A DNA stretch of 64,000 nucleotides from G965204755 sp965243415 (GTDB lineage: Bacteria > Acidobacteriota > Vicinamibacteria > Marinacidobacterales > Marinacidobacteraceae), in NCBI GenBank assembly GCA_965243415.1, contig OZ251549.1, positions 3,286,001-3,350,000 of the forward strand, in the 5' to 3' direction. The notes beneath the pieces are model-generated. The model was given only the letters and a program-made list of their open reading frames with translations, was not told the origin of the DNA and searched no databases. The position numbers were made by a program, and so were the translations under genes. Below, in pieces: positions 1 through 7,994 of this stretch. Each line of letters opens with the position of its first letter. Positions within the stretch are counted from its first letter, which is position 1.

Positions 1-1
1 A

Positions 2-2299
2 TTCGCGGCGGAGCGGCCGGTCTCCGGGGAGGAGGCTTCGCTCTTCCGGACCGGCTATGCGGCCCGCGCGCTCGTCAGCGGCGGCATCGCCCGGCTGCGC
101 CGGCGGGACGGAGCGGAGAACGGTCTCGATCCCTACCTGGTGGTGAGCGAGAGCGGGGTGTTCCGCGTCCTCCGGGAGATCGTCGGAGAGCCGGAGGCAG
201 TCACCACCGGCAGGTTCCGGATCGCGGCCGGGCATCCGCCGCTGCGACGGGGCGCAGCCTTCGCGGCGGCGCTGGCCGAGGCCGCCGGCAGGGCGACTCC
301 GCCGCTCGCCCCGCGGGGGGAAGCGCCGCTGCTCGATCTCGCGCCGGCGAGCCCGTCGGTGGACCCGACGGCAGCAGCGGAGACGCTCGGGGCCGCCGTC
401 CGCGCGGCTCTCGCCGGAGGCGCCCGCCTCGCCGTCGGGCGATACCGGGAGCCGCGCCTGCCGGAGGTCTTCCCCGCCCCGACGGAGCACCGGGAAGAAC
501 CCCGGACGGTGACGCTGGGGGTCGAGATCTTCGCGCCGCCGGGCGAGAGCGTGGTGGCGCCGCTACCGGGAGCGGTGGTGGGCTCGGGGCCGGAACGGGA
601 CGCCGGGCGCGGGTTCCGGATCGAACTGCGCCACCGGGCCGGATCGGTGGGGTTCCGGACGATCGTTCGGGGCCTCTCGCGGCCGTCTCCGGAGATCGCG
701 CCCGGCACGGCGCTCGACGCCGGGGACCCGCTCGGCGTCCTCGCCTCCCCGGAGGAGAACGGCGGCTGGCCCTCCCATCTCCACTTCATGGTGATCGCCG
801 AACCGGAGGAGGAGGCGCCGCCGGGAACGCCGCCGGAACCGCTCGGCGACCGGGTCGGCCCGACCGCGCCCGCCTCGGATCTGGCGGTGCTCTCCGCCCT
901 CTGCCCGGATCCCTCGTCCCTGCTCGCGGGCGTATGGGGGCCGGGCGGCGGCGGCGAGCGGACCACCGGCGCGCCGGACGACGGATTCGACCGCGAGGAG
1001 TCGCTGCGGGCCGCCCGCGCCCGGCGGATCAGCACCGCGCTCAGCGTCGCCTACGGCGAAAGGGCGATCCACCTCGTTCGCGGACGGGGGGCGCGGCTCT
1101 ACGACAGCGCCGGGCGCGACTATCTGGACCTGGTGAACAATGTCTGTCAGGTCGGGCACGCCCATCCGCGAGTGGCCGAGGCCCTCTCCCGGCAGGCGGC
1201 GCTGCTGAACACGAACACCCGGTACCTCTACGCCCACCTCACCGACTACGCCGAAGCGCTGACCGCGACGCTCCCGGCGCCGCTCTCGGTGGTGTTCCTC
1301 ACGAACTCGGGGAGCGAAGCGAACGACCTCGCGCTCCGCATCGCCCGGGAGCGGGTCGGGAACCGCCGCACCCTGGTGTTCGAGGGCGGCTACCACGGGA
1401 ATCTCACCTCGCTCATCGAGGTCAGCCCCTACAAGTTGGACGGCCCGGGAGGAGGCCCGGGCCCGCCGGATCTGGTCCGGCTGCCGATGCCGGACCTCTT
1501 CCGGGGGCGGTTCCGGGATTCGGACCCCGAACACGGCGCCCGGGTGCTCGTCGCCGAGGCGGTCCGGCGCGTCGAGGACGCCGGGCCGGCCACCCTGCTC
1601 GCGGAGTCCATCCTCAGTTGCGGCGGGCAGGTCGTCCCCCCGCCCGGGTACCTGAGGGCGCTCTACGCGGCGGTGCGCCGGGCCGGCGGCGTCGTCATCG
1701 CCGACGAGGTGCAGACCGGGTTCGGCCGGGTGGGGCCGGCCTTCTGGGCGTTCTCCGAGGTGGGGGACGACCCCGACTCTCCCGGGGACCCGGTGGTCCC
1801 GGATCTGGTGACCTTCGGGAAACCGGCCGGCAACGGACATCCCCTCGGCGGCGTCGTCGCCCGCCCGGAACCCGCCCGTTCCTTCGAGACCGGGATGGAG
1901 TACTTCAACACTTTCGGCGGGAACCCGGTCTCCTGCGCCGCCGGGCTGGCCGTCCTCTCCGTCCTGCGGGACGAGGGACTCGCGGAACACGCGGCCGCCC
2001 TGGGGAAGCGCCTGTTCGAGGGGCTGTCCGAACTGGCCGGGGAGTACCCTATGTTGGGTCAGGTCCGCGGCCGGGGGCTCTTCCTCGGGGTCGAACTGGT
2101 GCAGGACCCGGAGACGCGCGCCCCGGCGACCGGGGAAGCGCGCCGGCTGGTGGGGCGGCTCCGGGAGTTGCGCATCCTGAACAGCACCGACGGGCCGGAC
2201 GCCAATGTGCTGAAACTGAAACCGCCGCTGGTCTTCTCCGCCGCCGACGCCGACCGGTACCTGGAGATGCTCGACCTGGCGCTGAAGGAAACCGGATGA
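2..2299 (+). CDS. Class III aminotransferase fused to an M23-like domain (5' end outside window)
   Basis: The frame is open from the first bases, so the gene starts upstream. The C-terminal two thirds (about nt 985-2290) is a PLP-dependent class III aminotransferase: the ADEVQTGFGR motif precedes TFGKPAGNGHPLG, whose Lys (nt 1820-1822) should bind PLP. Before it (nt 500-800) lies an LytM/M23-like beta domain that keeps the HLHF motif (nt 776-787), but its first metal motif reads T-L-G-V-E where the family has H-x-G-x-D, so peptidase activity is doubtful. Known three-domain relatives carry an APH-type phosphotransferase at the N-terminus, which would lie mostly outside the window. The aminotransferase fold is certain; the substrate is not. 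The stop overlaps the next start (ATGA). Confidence 0.85.
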   Translation, partial: FAAERPVSGEEASLFRTGYAARALVSGGIARLRRRDGAENGLDPYLVVSESGVFRVLREIVGEPEAVTTGRFRIAAGHPPLRRGAAFAAALAEAAGRATPPLAPRGEAPLLDLAPASPSVDPTAAAETLGAAVRAALAGGARLAVGRYREPRLPEVFPAPTEHREEPRTVTLGVEIFAPPGESVVAPLPGAVVGSGPERDAGRGFRIELRHRAGSVGFRTIVRGLSRPSPEIAPGTALDAGDPLGVLASPEENGGWPSHLHFMVIAEPEEEAPPGTPPEPLGDRVGPTAPASDLAVLSALCPDPSSLLAGVWGPGGGGERTTGAPDDGFDREESLRAARARRISTALSVAYGERAIHLVRGRGARLYDSAGRDYLDLVNNVCQVGHAHPRVAEALSRQAALLNTNTRYLYAHLTDYAEALTATLPAPLSVVFLTNSGSEANDLALRIARERVGNRRTLVFEGGYHGNLTSLIEVSPYKLDGPGGGPGPPDLVRLPMPDLFRGRFRDSDPEHGARVLVAEAVRRVEDAGPATLLAESILSCGGQVVPPPGYLRALYAAVRRAGGVVIADEVQTGFGRVGPAFWAFSEVGDDPDSPGDPVVPDLVTFGKPAGNGHPLGGVVARPEPARSFETGMEYFNTFGGNPVSCAAGLAVLSVLRDEGLAEHAAALGKRLFEGLSELAGEYPMLGQVRGRGLFLGVELVQDPETRAPATGEARRLVGRLRELRILNSTDGPDANVLKLKPPLVFSAADADRYLEMLDLALKETG

Positions 2300-3021
2300 G
2301 GGTTTCCGCCGCCGCCGTTCCGGAGCGGACGCTCCCCGACTGGAACATCGTGGAGCGGCCCGCTCCCGGAACGCACCGGGCGACGGTGTTCCTGCTCCAC
2401 GGCCTGGGAGCGGACGGGCACGACCTCGCGCCGGTGGTTCCGGCCCTCCGCCTGCCGGCGACACTGGGGGTGCGGTTCTGGTTCCCGGAGGCGCCGCGGC
2501 GCCCGGTGACCGTCAACGGGGGCTTCGTCATGCGGGCCTGGTACGACCTCCCGGCGCTCGACGGCGGCGGGCGGGCGAACCCGGAGCACCTGGCCGAATC
2601 GGTGGCCGGGATCCGCGCCCTGGTCGCCGCGGAGGTCGCGGGCGGCATCCCGCCGGGGCGGATCGTCCTCGCCGGTTTCTCCCAGGGCGGGGCGGTCGTC
2701 CTCGCCGCCGCGACCGGCGCCGGGCCGTCCGGGGAACCGCCGCCGGGGCTCGCCGGCGTGGCGGCGCTCTCCACCTACCTGCCGGCGGCGTCGGCGCCGG
2801 TCGCCGCGCCGGAGGGCCACGGGACCCCGATCTTCCAGGCGCACGGCGAACACGACGACCTGGTCCCGTTCGCGCTGGGCGTCGCCAGCCGCGACCGGCT
2901 GCGCGGCGCCGGTTGGCAGGTCGAATTCCATTCGTACCCGATGGGCCATGCGGTCTCGCCGGAAGAGATCACGGATCTGGGCCGGTTCCTCCGACGGGTA
3001 CTCGGCAGCAGCCCGGCGTGA
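2296..3021 (+). CDS. Phospholipase/carboxylesterase family alpha/beta hydrolase
   Basis: A 241-residue alpha/beta hydrolase of the YpfH/acyl-protein-thioesterase type. It shows an early LLHGLGADGHDL oxyanion segment, a GFSQGGA nucleophile elbow (catalytic Ser), Asp in HGEHDDLVPF and His in YPMGHAVS, in the usual order and spacing. No signal peptide is apparent, so it is probably a cytoplasmic carboxylic-ester or thioester hydrolase; the natural substrate cannot be read from sequence. The ATG lies inside the stop of the aminotransferase gene and the TGA overlaps the GTG of the next gene, so the three genes are probably translated as one coupled unit. Confidence 0.88.
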   Translation: MRVSAAAVPERTLPDWNIVERPAPGTHRATVFLLHGLGADGHDLAPVVPALRLPATLGVRFWFPEAPRRPVTVNGGFVMRAWYDLPALDGGGRANPEHLAESVAGIRALVAAEVAGGIPPGRIVLAGFSQGGAVVLAAATGAGPSGEPPPGLAGVAALSTYLPAASAPVAAPEGHGTPIFQAHGEHDDLVPFALGVASRDRLRGAGWQVEFHSYPMGHAVSPEEITDLGRFLRRVLGSSPA

Positions 3022-4118
3022 GCGAACCCCGAACTCCGGGCACCCCGGTCACTCTCATCACCGGAGGGGCCGGGGAGATCGGCGCCGCCCTGCTGCGGCG
3101 ACTGGCGGCAATGCCGGAGGCCGACCCGGTGGTGACCGTGGACCTCCGGAACCTCCCCGCGGGCGCGAGCGGCGCGGCGCCGGTCGAACACTTCCGCGGC
3201 GACATCCTCGACGACGCCCTCTGGCGCGCGTTCGGCCGCAGATACCGCCCCCGGCGGGTCTTCCACCTCGCCGCGATCCTCTCGACGCGCGCCGAGCGGG
3301 CCCCGGGCCTCGCCCACCGGGTCAACGCCGACGGCTCCGCGCGGATGCTCGCCCGGTCGCTGGAGTGGGCCGGGGCCGACGGGCCGGTCCGTTTCCTGTT
3401 CCCGAGTTCCGTCGCGGTGTACGGGATGGCCTCCCGCTCCGAAAAGGAGGCCGCGGCGCCGGTCGCCGAAGACGAACGACTCGATCCCCGAACGCTCTAC
3501 GGCGCGCAGAAACTCTATGTGGAGCGGCTGGGCGCCGTCATGGAGAGGGAGGCGCCGGACCGTCTGGACTTCCGGGCGATGCGCTTCCCCGGACTGATCT
3601 CCGCGGACACGCTGCCGCAGGGGGGCACCAGCGACTGGGCGCCGGAGTTGATCCACGCCGCCGCCCGGGACGAGCCCTACTCCTGTTTCGTCCGGGCCGA
3701 CGCCCGCCTGCCCTTCTGCGTCATGCCGGACGCTGTCGCCGCCTTCCTGGCGCTCGCGTTCGCGGAGAAGGGGAAGTTGTCCCGACTCGCCTACAACCTG
3801 GGCGGCGCGAGTCTCTCGGCGGCGGAGATCGTCGCCCGGGTGCGTCGCGACTTCCCCGCGCTGCTCGTCCGCTACCGCCTCGACCGCCGGCGGGACCGGA
3901 TCGTGGCCGGCTGGCCGGCGGCGGTGGACGACGGCGCCGCCCGGCGGGACTTCGGTTTCGTCCCGGGCCACGACCGCGAGACGCTGTTCTCCGAGTACCT
4001 GATCCCCGGGATTCGGCGGAGGTACGCCGGGTCCCCGTCCCCGGGCGCCCCGCTGCCCGGCCCGGCCCGCCCCGCTCCCGCCGCCGCGACGGCGAACCCG
4101 GGGGCGTCCGGAGCGTAG
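3018..4118 (+). CDS. SDR-type L-threonine 3-dehydrogenase-like NAD-dependent epimerase/dehydratase
   Basis: A 366-residue extended short-chain dehydrogenase. The N-terminus has a Rossmann glycine motif (TGGAGEIG) and the active site is the YGAQK Tyr-x-x-x-Lys pair. The block starting at FRAMRFPGLISAD, followed by GGTSDWAPELIHAA and a later RLPFCVMPD, closely resembles the epimerase-type threonine dehydrogenases that oxidise L-threonine to 2-amino-3-ketobutyrate; this is the basis of the name. Start chosen as GTG at 3018, overlapping the esterase stop (GTGA), because the frame upstream runs antiparallel through the esterase. The last 25 residues are Pro/Ala-rich and probably disordered. A different NAD-dependent sugar dehydrogenase is possible but less likely. 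Confidence 0.8.
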   Translation: MSEPRTPGTPVTLITGGAGEIGAALLRRLAAMPEADPVVTVDLRNLPAGASGAAPVEHFRGDILDDALWRAFGRRYRPRRVFHLAAILSTRAERAPGLAHRVNADGSARMLARSLEWAGADGPVRFLFPSSVAVYGMASRSEKEAAAPVAEDERLDPRTLYGAQKLYVERLGAVMEREAPDRLDFRAMRFPGLISADTLPQGGTSDWAPELIHAAARDEPYSCFVRADARLPFCVMPDAVAAFLALAFAEKGKLSRLAYNLGGASLSAAEIVARVRRDFPALLVRYRLDRRRDRIVAGWPAAVDDGAARRDFGFVPGHDRETLFSEYLIPGIRRRYAGSPSPGAPLPGPARPAPAAATANPGASGA

Positions 4119-4173
4119 AGACTCCCGGCAGCGGCGCCCCGCCCCGTTTCCCTCCGCCTCTCTTCCCTTCGTC

Positions 4174-4941
4174 GTGTCCGCCGCCCCGCCCCGCTTCTCC
4201 CCCTGGCTCGGGCTCGGGGCGCCGCTCGCCGCCGCCGTTCTCGGCGCGGGCGCCTACCGGGGTCTCACCCGGCTGAGCGCCGATCCGGACGAGGATTTCC
4301 GGTTCCGGCTGGGCGCCGTGGCGGTGGTCATGCTCCTCCCGCCGGCGTTCGCCCTGTGGCGGGCGTTCCGCGCCCGGCGCGCCGGAACGCTCACCGGAGC
4401 GGGAACCGTCGGCGCGGTCGCGGCGCTCCTGTCCGTCGGTCTGGCCTGGGTCCCGGTGAACGCCGCGCTGCGACGGGCGCGTCAGGCCGAGAACCTCGCC
4501 CTCTCCGGTGCGGCCGCGCCGGACTTCGTCGCCCGGGACCTCGACGGGCGGATCCACCGACTGTCCGACCGGCGCGGTTCGGTGGTTCTGGTGAACATCT
4601 GGGCGACCTGGTGCCCGCCCTGCCGGGCCGAGATGCCGGAACTCGACCGGCTGGCCCGGCAACGTCGGGAGGAAGGCTTCTTCGTCTTCGGGGTCTCCAC
4701 CGAGGACGAGGAGACCCAACGGGCCTTCCGGGACAACGAAGTCTCCGTCGCCTATCCCCTGCTCCTTCCGGACGCGGACGCCGGCGAGGGCGGCGGGATG
4801 CCGCCGATCTTCACCGAGACCGCGCGGTATCCGGCGAACTTCCTGATCGACCGGGAAGGACTCCTCCACCCGGCGCCGAGCACCGACCGTCCGTTCGCCG
4901 AACTCGAAGCGGCGGTGGAGTCGCTGCTCGACGGTTCCTGA
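4174..4941 (+). CDS. TlpA/ResA-like membrane-anchored thioredoxin
   Basis: A 255-residue protein with about three hydrophobic segments in the first 100 residues, then a thioredoxin-like domain facing the periplasm. The redox motif is WATWCPPCRAEMPEL, typical of TlpA/ResA proteins that reduce disulfides in exported apocytochromes or other envelope proteins. A cis-Pro region (RYPANFLID) and a C-terminal helix complete the fold. Start is GTG at 4174; no clear Shine-Dalgarno is visible, and a 55-base gap separates it from the dehydrogenase. It converges on the TPR gene, with a hairpin between them. Confidence 0.85.
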   Translation: MSAAPPRFSPWLGLGAPLAAAVLGAGAYRGLTRLSADPDEDFRFRLGAVAVVMLLPPAFALWRAFRARRAGTLTGAGTVGAVAALLSVGLAWVPVNAALRRARQAENLALSGAAAPDFVARDLDGRIHRLSDRRGSVVLVNIWATWCPPCRAEMPELDRLARQRREEGFFVFGVSTEDEETQRAFRDNEVSVAYPLLLPDADAGEGGGMPPIFTETARYPANFLIDREGLLHPAPSTDRPFAELEAAVESLLDGS

Positions 4942-4949
4942 GTCCGCGC

Positions 4950-4973
4950 CCCGCTTCGCCGGCGGGAAGCGGG
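4950..4973. terminator. Hairpin between convergent genes
   Basis: Perfect 8-base stem CCCGCTTC / GAAGCGGG around an 8-base loop, placed between the stops of the convergent TlpA-like and TPR genes. There is no T-tract on either strand, so terminator function is inferred from position. Confidence 0.4.
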
Positions 4974-5007
4974 CGGCCGGGCCGCTTCGACCGGCGCCCG
5001 GCGGGCG

Positions 5008-6453
5008 TCAGTTCTCGGCGCCGAAGGAGCCGATCGCCATGATCGCCGGGACCGCGACCCCGTTCAGCCGCGCCGGGGCGTAGCGGCCGCGCACCAGGGA
5101 CATCATCGTCTGGTGCAGCCGGCTGGAACTCTCCGGGTTGTAGTGCGCGGACTTCACCCGGCCGTGGTGGTCGATGAGCACCATGACGCCGTCGTTCCGG
5201 GTGGAGCGCCGGGAACCGCCGCCGCCGGGGATCGGCGTCGGCGCGCTGCGCAGGACCGGCGGCTCGAAGAGGATGGTGGGGTCGTCCCCCCGCCGCATCG
5301 CCACCAGGAACGGGGCCAGGTCGTGCATCAGGTAGTCGAAGTCGGTCTCGAAGGCCGCCTCGAACGCCTCCGCCGAGCCGATGTCGTCGGCCCGGAGGGC
5401 GTAGAGGTAGCCGAGTTGCAGATGCGCCTCGGGGTCGTCGGGCCGCATGTCGAGCAGCGCCCGGTAGAGGTTTTCGGTGTCGTCGAGGTCGCCGTTCAGC
5501 GAGTGCGACCGGGCCAGCAGGCGGAGCGCCCGGTGGTTCGTGGGGTCGGCCAGCAGGACCTCCCCCAACTCCTCGATCGCGAGCCCCAGATCCCGGTTCC
5601 CCAGGTGGGACTCGCCTACCAGCAGGCGCACTTCGTTCCGCTGCGCATCGGACACCGGCATGAAGGTGGAGAGCCAGTTGATCGCCTGCCGGAACTTGCC
5701 GTCTTCGATGTATCGCCGCGCCTGCCGCACCGGGTCGTCCATGCCCACCAGCAGCTCGAGCGGCGGCTCCGGGCGGGTCGGCCGGAGCATGAAGTGGCGC
5801 TGCGGCACCAGTGCCTGTTCTTCGAGGCTGACAGCCAGCGCCGGGTAGGCGTTGGACAGCCGCTCCATGGCGGAGTCGTAGTCGTCGAAGACGCGCAGTT
5901 TCTGCCCCTCGTACACCATCCCCTGCCGCTCCGGCCCGGCGCTGATGGTGCCGATGTACACCGGGCGGTCGGCGGGGACCGAGACCAGCGGGTCGCCGGT
6001 CTCGTGCGCTCGGGGAGACACCGAGAACCGCTGCCGGATGGGGCGGACCCGGCGCGGGTTGAACGGCCGGATGTTCGGGAAATAGACCGCTTCGATCGCT
6101 TCCACATCGTAGACGCCGGGAGGAGCCAACTCGAAGATCAGGCCGAGTCCGTCGTCTATGGACAGGGTCTCCACCCGGCCGGAATCCCGGTGGCGCAGGA
6201 CGATCCGGCGCGACCGGAAGTCGGGGCTCTCGAACTTCCCGACGAATCGTCCGATGACGAGCGACTTCCCGTCCCGGCGCACCTCGTCCCACACTTCGTC
6301 CCGACCCGGGAGTTCGGCGGCGGCCGGCGGGGGCAGGAGCGCGCCGGCGCACACCGCGGCCGCCAGGGCGAGAGCCGGCAGGGCGAGAACCGGGCGCGAC
6401 GGACGACGGCGGGAGGGAGACGAGCGGGGCGGAACGACGATCACGCCGGCCAT
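5008..6453 (-). CDS. Exported TPR protein with TonB-like C-terminal domain
   Basis: 481 residues from the ATG at 6453, which follows AAGGGTG at good spacing; a GTG 18 bases upstream is the alternative. A Sec-type signal (basic stretch, Ala/Leu core, PPAAAELPG) is followed by a beta-rich segment that sets out rendering of values, then several tetratricopeptide repeats (about residues 220-360: HRALRLLARSHSLNGDL, EAHLQLGYLYALRADD), a low-complexity Pro/Gly hinge, and a terminal segment (VLIDHHGRVKSAHYNPESSS, then RLNGVAVPA) that resembles TonB C-terminal domains. It is likely periplasmic and a scaffold or energy-transducer-like protein. It lies 135 bases downstream of the HEAT-repeat gene on the same strand. 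Confidence 0.7.
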   Translation of the reverse strand: MAGVIVVPPRSSPSRRRPSRPVLALPALALAAAVCAGALLPPPAAAELPGRDEVWDEVRRDGKSLVIGRFVGKFESPDFRSRRIVLRHRDSGRVETLSIDDGLGLIFELAPPGVYDVEAIEAVYFPNIRPFNPRRVRPIRQRFSVSPRAHETGDPLVSVPADRPVYIGTISAGPERQGMVYEGQKLRVFDDYDSAMERLSNAYPALAVSLEEQALVPQRHFMLRPTRPEPPLELLVGMDDPVRQARRYIEDGKFRQAINWLSTFMPVSDAQRNEVRLLVGESHLGNRDLGLAIEELGEVLLADPTNHRALRLLARSHSLNGDLDDTENLYRALLDMRPDDPEAHLQLGYLYALRADDIGSAEAFEAAFETDFDYLMHDLAPFLVAMRRGDDPTILFEPPVLRSAPTPIPGGGGSRRSTRNDGVMVLIDHHGRVKSAHYNPESSSRLHQTMMSLVRGRYAPARLNGVAVPAIMAIGSFGAEN

Positions 6454-6588
6454 CGTCTCACCCTTCGCCACGGTCGTTCAACCGGCCGCCCGGGGGACCG
6501 TTCGGCCGCACCCGGGCCGCAGCGGCGCGGCGCCCGGGGCGCCGAAACCGGCCGGCCGGACCGCGGCGTTCCCCGGCCCGGTCGAATC

Positions 6589-7971
6589 TCAGGGTTCGGA
6601 AGGCCCGCCGGTGAGGGCGCGGATGCGGCGGACAGCGGTGCGGGCCCGGTCGGCCAGGACGACATCCTCGTCACCGCTGGCGGCGATGAGCGCCGGGATC
6701 GCGGCGTCGTCCCCGATCCGCTCCAGGACCTCCACCAGCCGCAGGCGGGTCCCGCGGTGGGGATCCTCGCGCAGGTACCTGCCGTACTCGGGGACGATCG
6801 CCGCTCCCAATTCCAGGGCGTACTGCCGGGCCGCTTCCCCGAGAAAGCGGTGGTCGAGCGAGAGGACGATGCGGTCCACGAACGGCGTCTGCCCGAGACG
6901 CACCAACGCGAAGGCGAGGGCCAACTGCACCCGCTCGTTCCCCTCCCGGAGGAAGTCCCGGACCAGGCCGTCGGCCAGCGAGGCGTCGTCGAGGCGCCCC
7001 AGCCCCTCGGCGGCGAACTCGCGCCGGCGGGCGTCCCGGCTCGCCAACTCGTGGTAGAAGGTGCCCCGGGCGCCGTCGAAACCGATGCGGGCCAACCCTT
7101 CGAGAGCGTCGCGACCGAGATCGCCGTCGGGGTCCTCGTCGTAGACCGAAAGCAGCGGGCTCCCGGCCGGCGCGTACGCCATGCGCCCGAGCGCCCGCAC
7201 CGCCTCGGCGCGGACCCCGGTGGCCTCGCCGTCGCGGAGGAGGCCGAGCAGCGCCTCCCCGGCCTCCGGGGTGCCGATCCGGCCCAGCGCCCGCACTGCG
7301 TCCCGCCGGACATCGGCTTCGGAGTCGAGCCGGGCGGCGTCGCCGAGCGCGACGATGGCGGCGCTCGTTCCGCCGCCTCCCGCCGCGGACTCGCCCCCGG
7401 CCCCGGCACGGAGCGCGCCGAGGGCTTCGGCGGCGAGTTGCCGCACCTGTTTCTCCCCGTCCGCGAGTCGCTCCGACAGGGCGGCGACGATCTCCGGCGC
7501 GACCGGGCGCAGCGGGTCCGGCACGAACTCGTGCTCGCGGCGCAGGAGCCAGTTCATCGCCCGGGCGCCGCCGCCGGGCCGCTCCGAGAGTCCGTGCATC
7601 TCGACCAGCCCGCGGATCGCGTCGCGCCGGTGGTCGCGGTCCTCGTCCTCGAGGAGGATCAGCAGCCCGGGGGCGGCGCCGGGCCGGCGGAGCGACAGGA
7701 GCGCGTCGAGGACCGCCTTGCGGACCCGGGGGTCTTCGTCCGCCGCGGCGGCGTTCAGGCCGGCGACCGCGTCTTCGGAGCCGTACCGGGCCAGTTCGCC
7801 GGCGGCTTCCCGGCGGGCGTTCGCGTCGGCGCTCTCGAGGCGGGCGAGCAGCGTTTCCACGCTCGGCTGGGAGAGCGCCGGAGCCGCCGCCAGGAGGGCG
7901 AACGCGTGGGCGAAAACGCCGACCGGCAGCCCGAGGCGCCGGAGGAGGCGCCGCCCGGGCGGGGGGGACAA
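6589..7971 (-). CDS. Exported HEAT-repeat protein
   Basis: 460 residues built almost wholly of HEAT/PBS-lyase-like repeats (for example DEDPRVRKAVLDALLSL and EADVRRDAVRALGRIG), about ten units from residue 30 to the end. The N-terminus is a signal peptide (RRLLRRLG basic region, hydrophobic core, APALSQP), which points to a periplasmic or outer-membrane-associated scaffold. There is no ATG in the right place; TTG at 7971 preceded by GGCGGA, 23 bases after the S41 stop, is the best start because it includes the full signal peptide. Binding partner unknown. The tight spacing suggests co-expression with the S41 peptidase. Confidence 0.75.
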   Translation of the reverse strand: MSPPPGRRLLRRLGLPVGVFAHAFALLAAAPALSQPSVETLLARLESADANARREAAGELARYGSEDAVAGLNAAAADEDPRVRKAVLDALLSLRRPGAAPGLLILLEDEDRDHRRDAIRGLVEMHGLSERPGGGARAMNWLLRREHEFVPDPLRPVAPEIVAALSERLADGEKQVRQLAAEALGALRAGAGGESAAGGGGTSAAIVALGDAARLDSEADVRRDAVRALGRIGTPEAGEALLGLLRDGEATGVRAEAVRALGRMAYAPAGSPLLSVYDEDPDGDLGRDALEGLARIGFDGARGTFYHELASRDARRREFAAEGLGRLDDASLADGLVRDFLREGNERVQLALAFALVRLGQTPFVDRIVLSLDHRFLGEAARQYALELGAAIVPEYGRYLREDPHRGTRLRLVEVLERIGDDAAIPALIAASGDEDVVLADRARTAVRRIRALTGGPSEP

Positions 7972-7994
7972 GTCGCTTCCGCCCGAACGGGCCG

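Noticed and set aside
563..2464. Very long open frames antisense to, or in other frames of, real genes (for example the 1.9 kb frame opposite the aminotransferase)
   Set aside because: High GC content removes stop codons from all frames. These translations are Arg/Pro/Gly-rich without any domain, and they overlap genes with clear family motifs.
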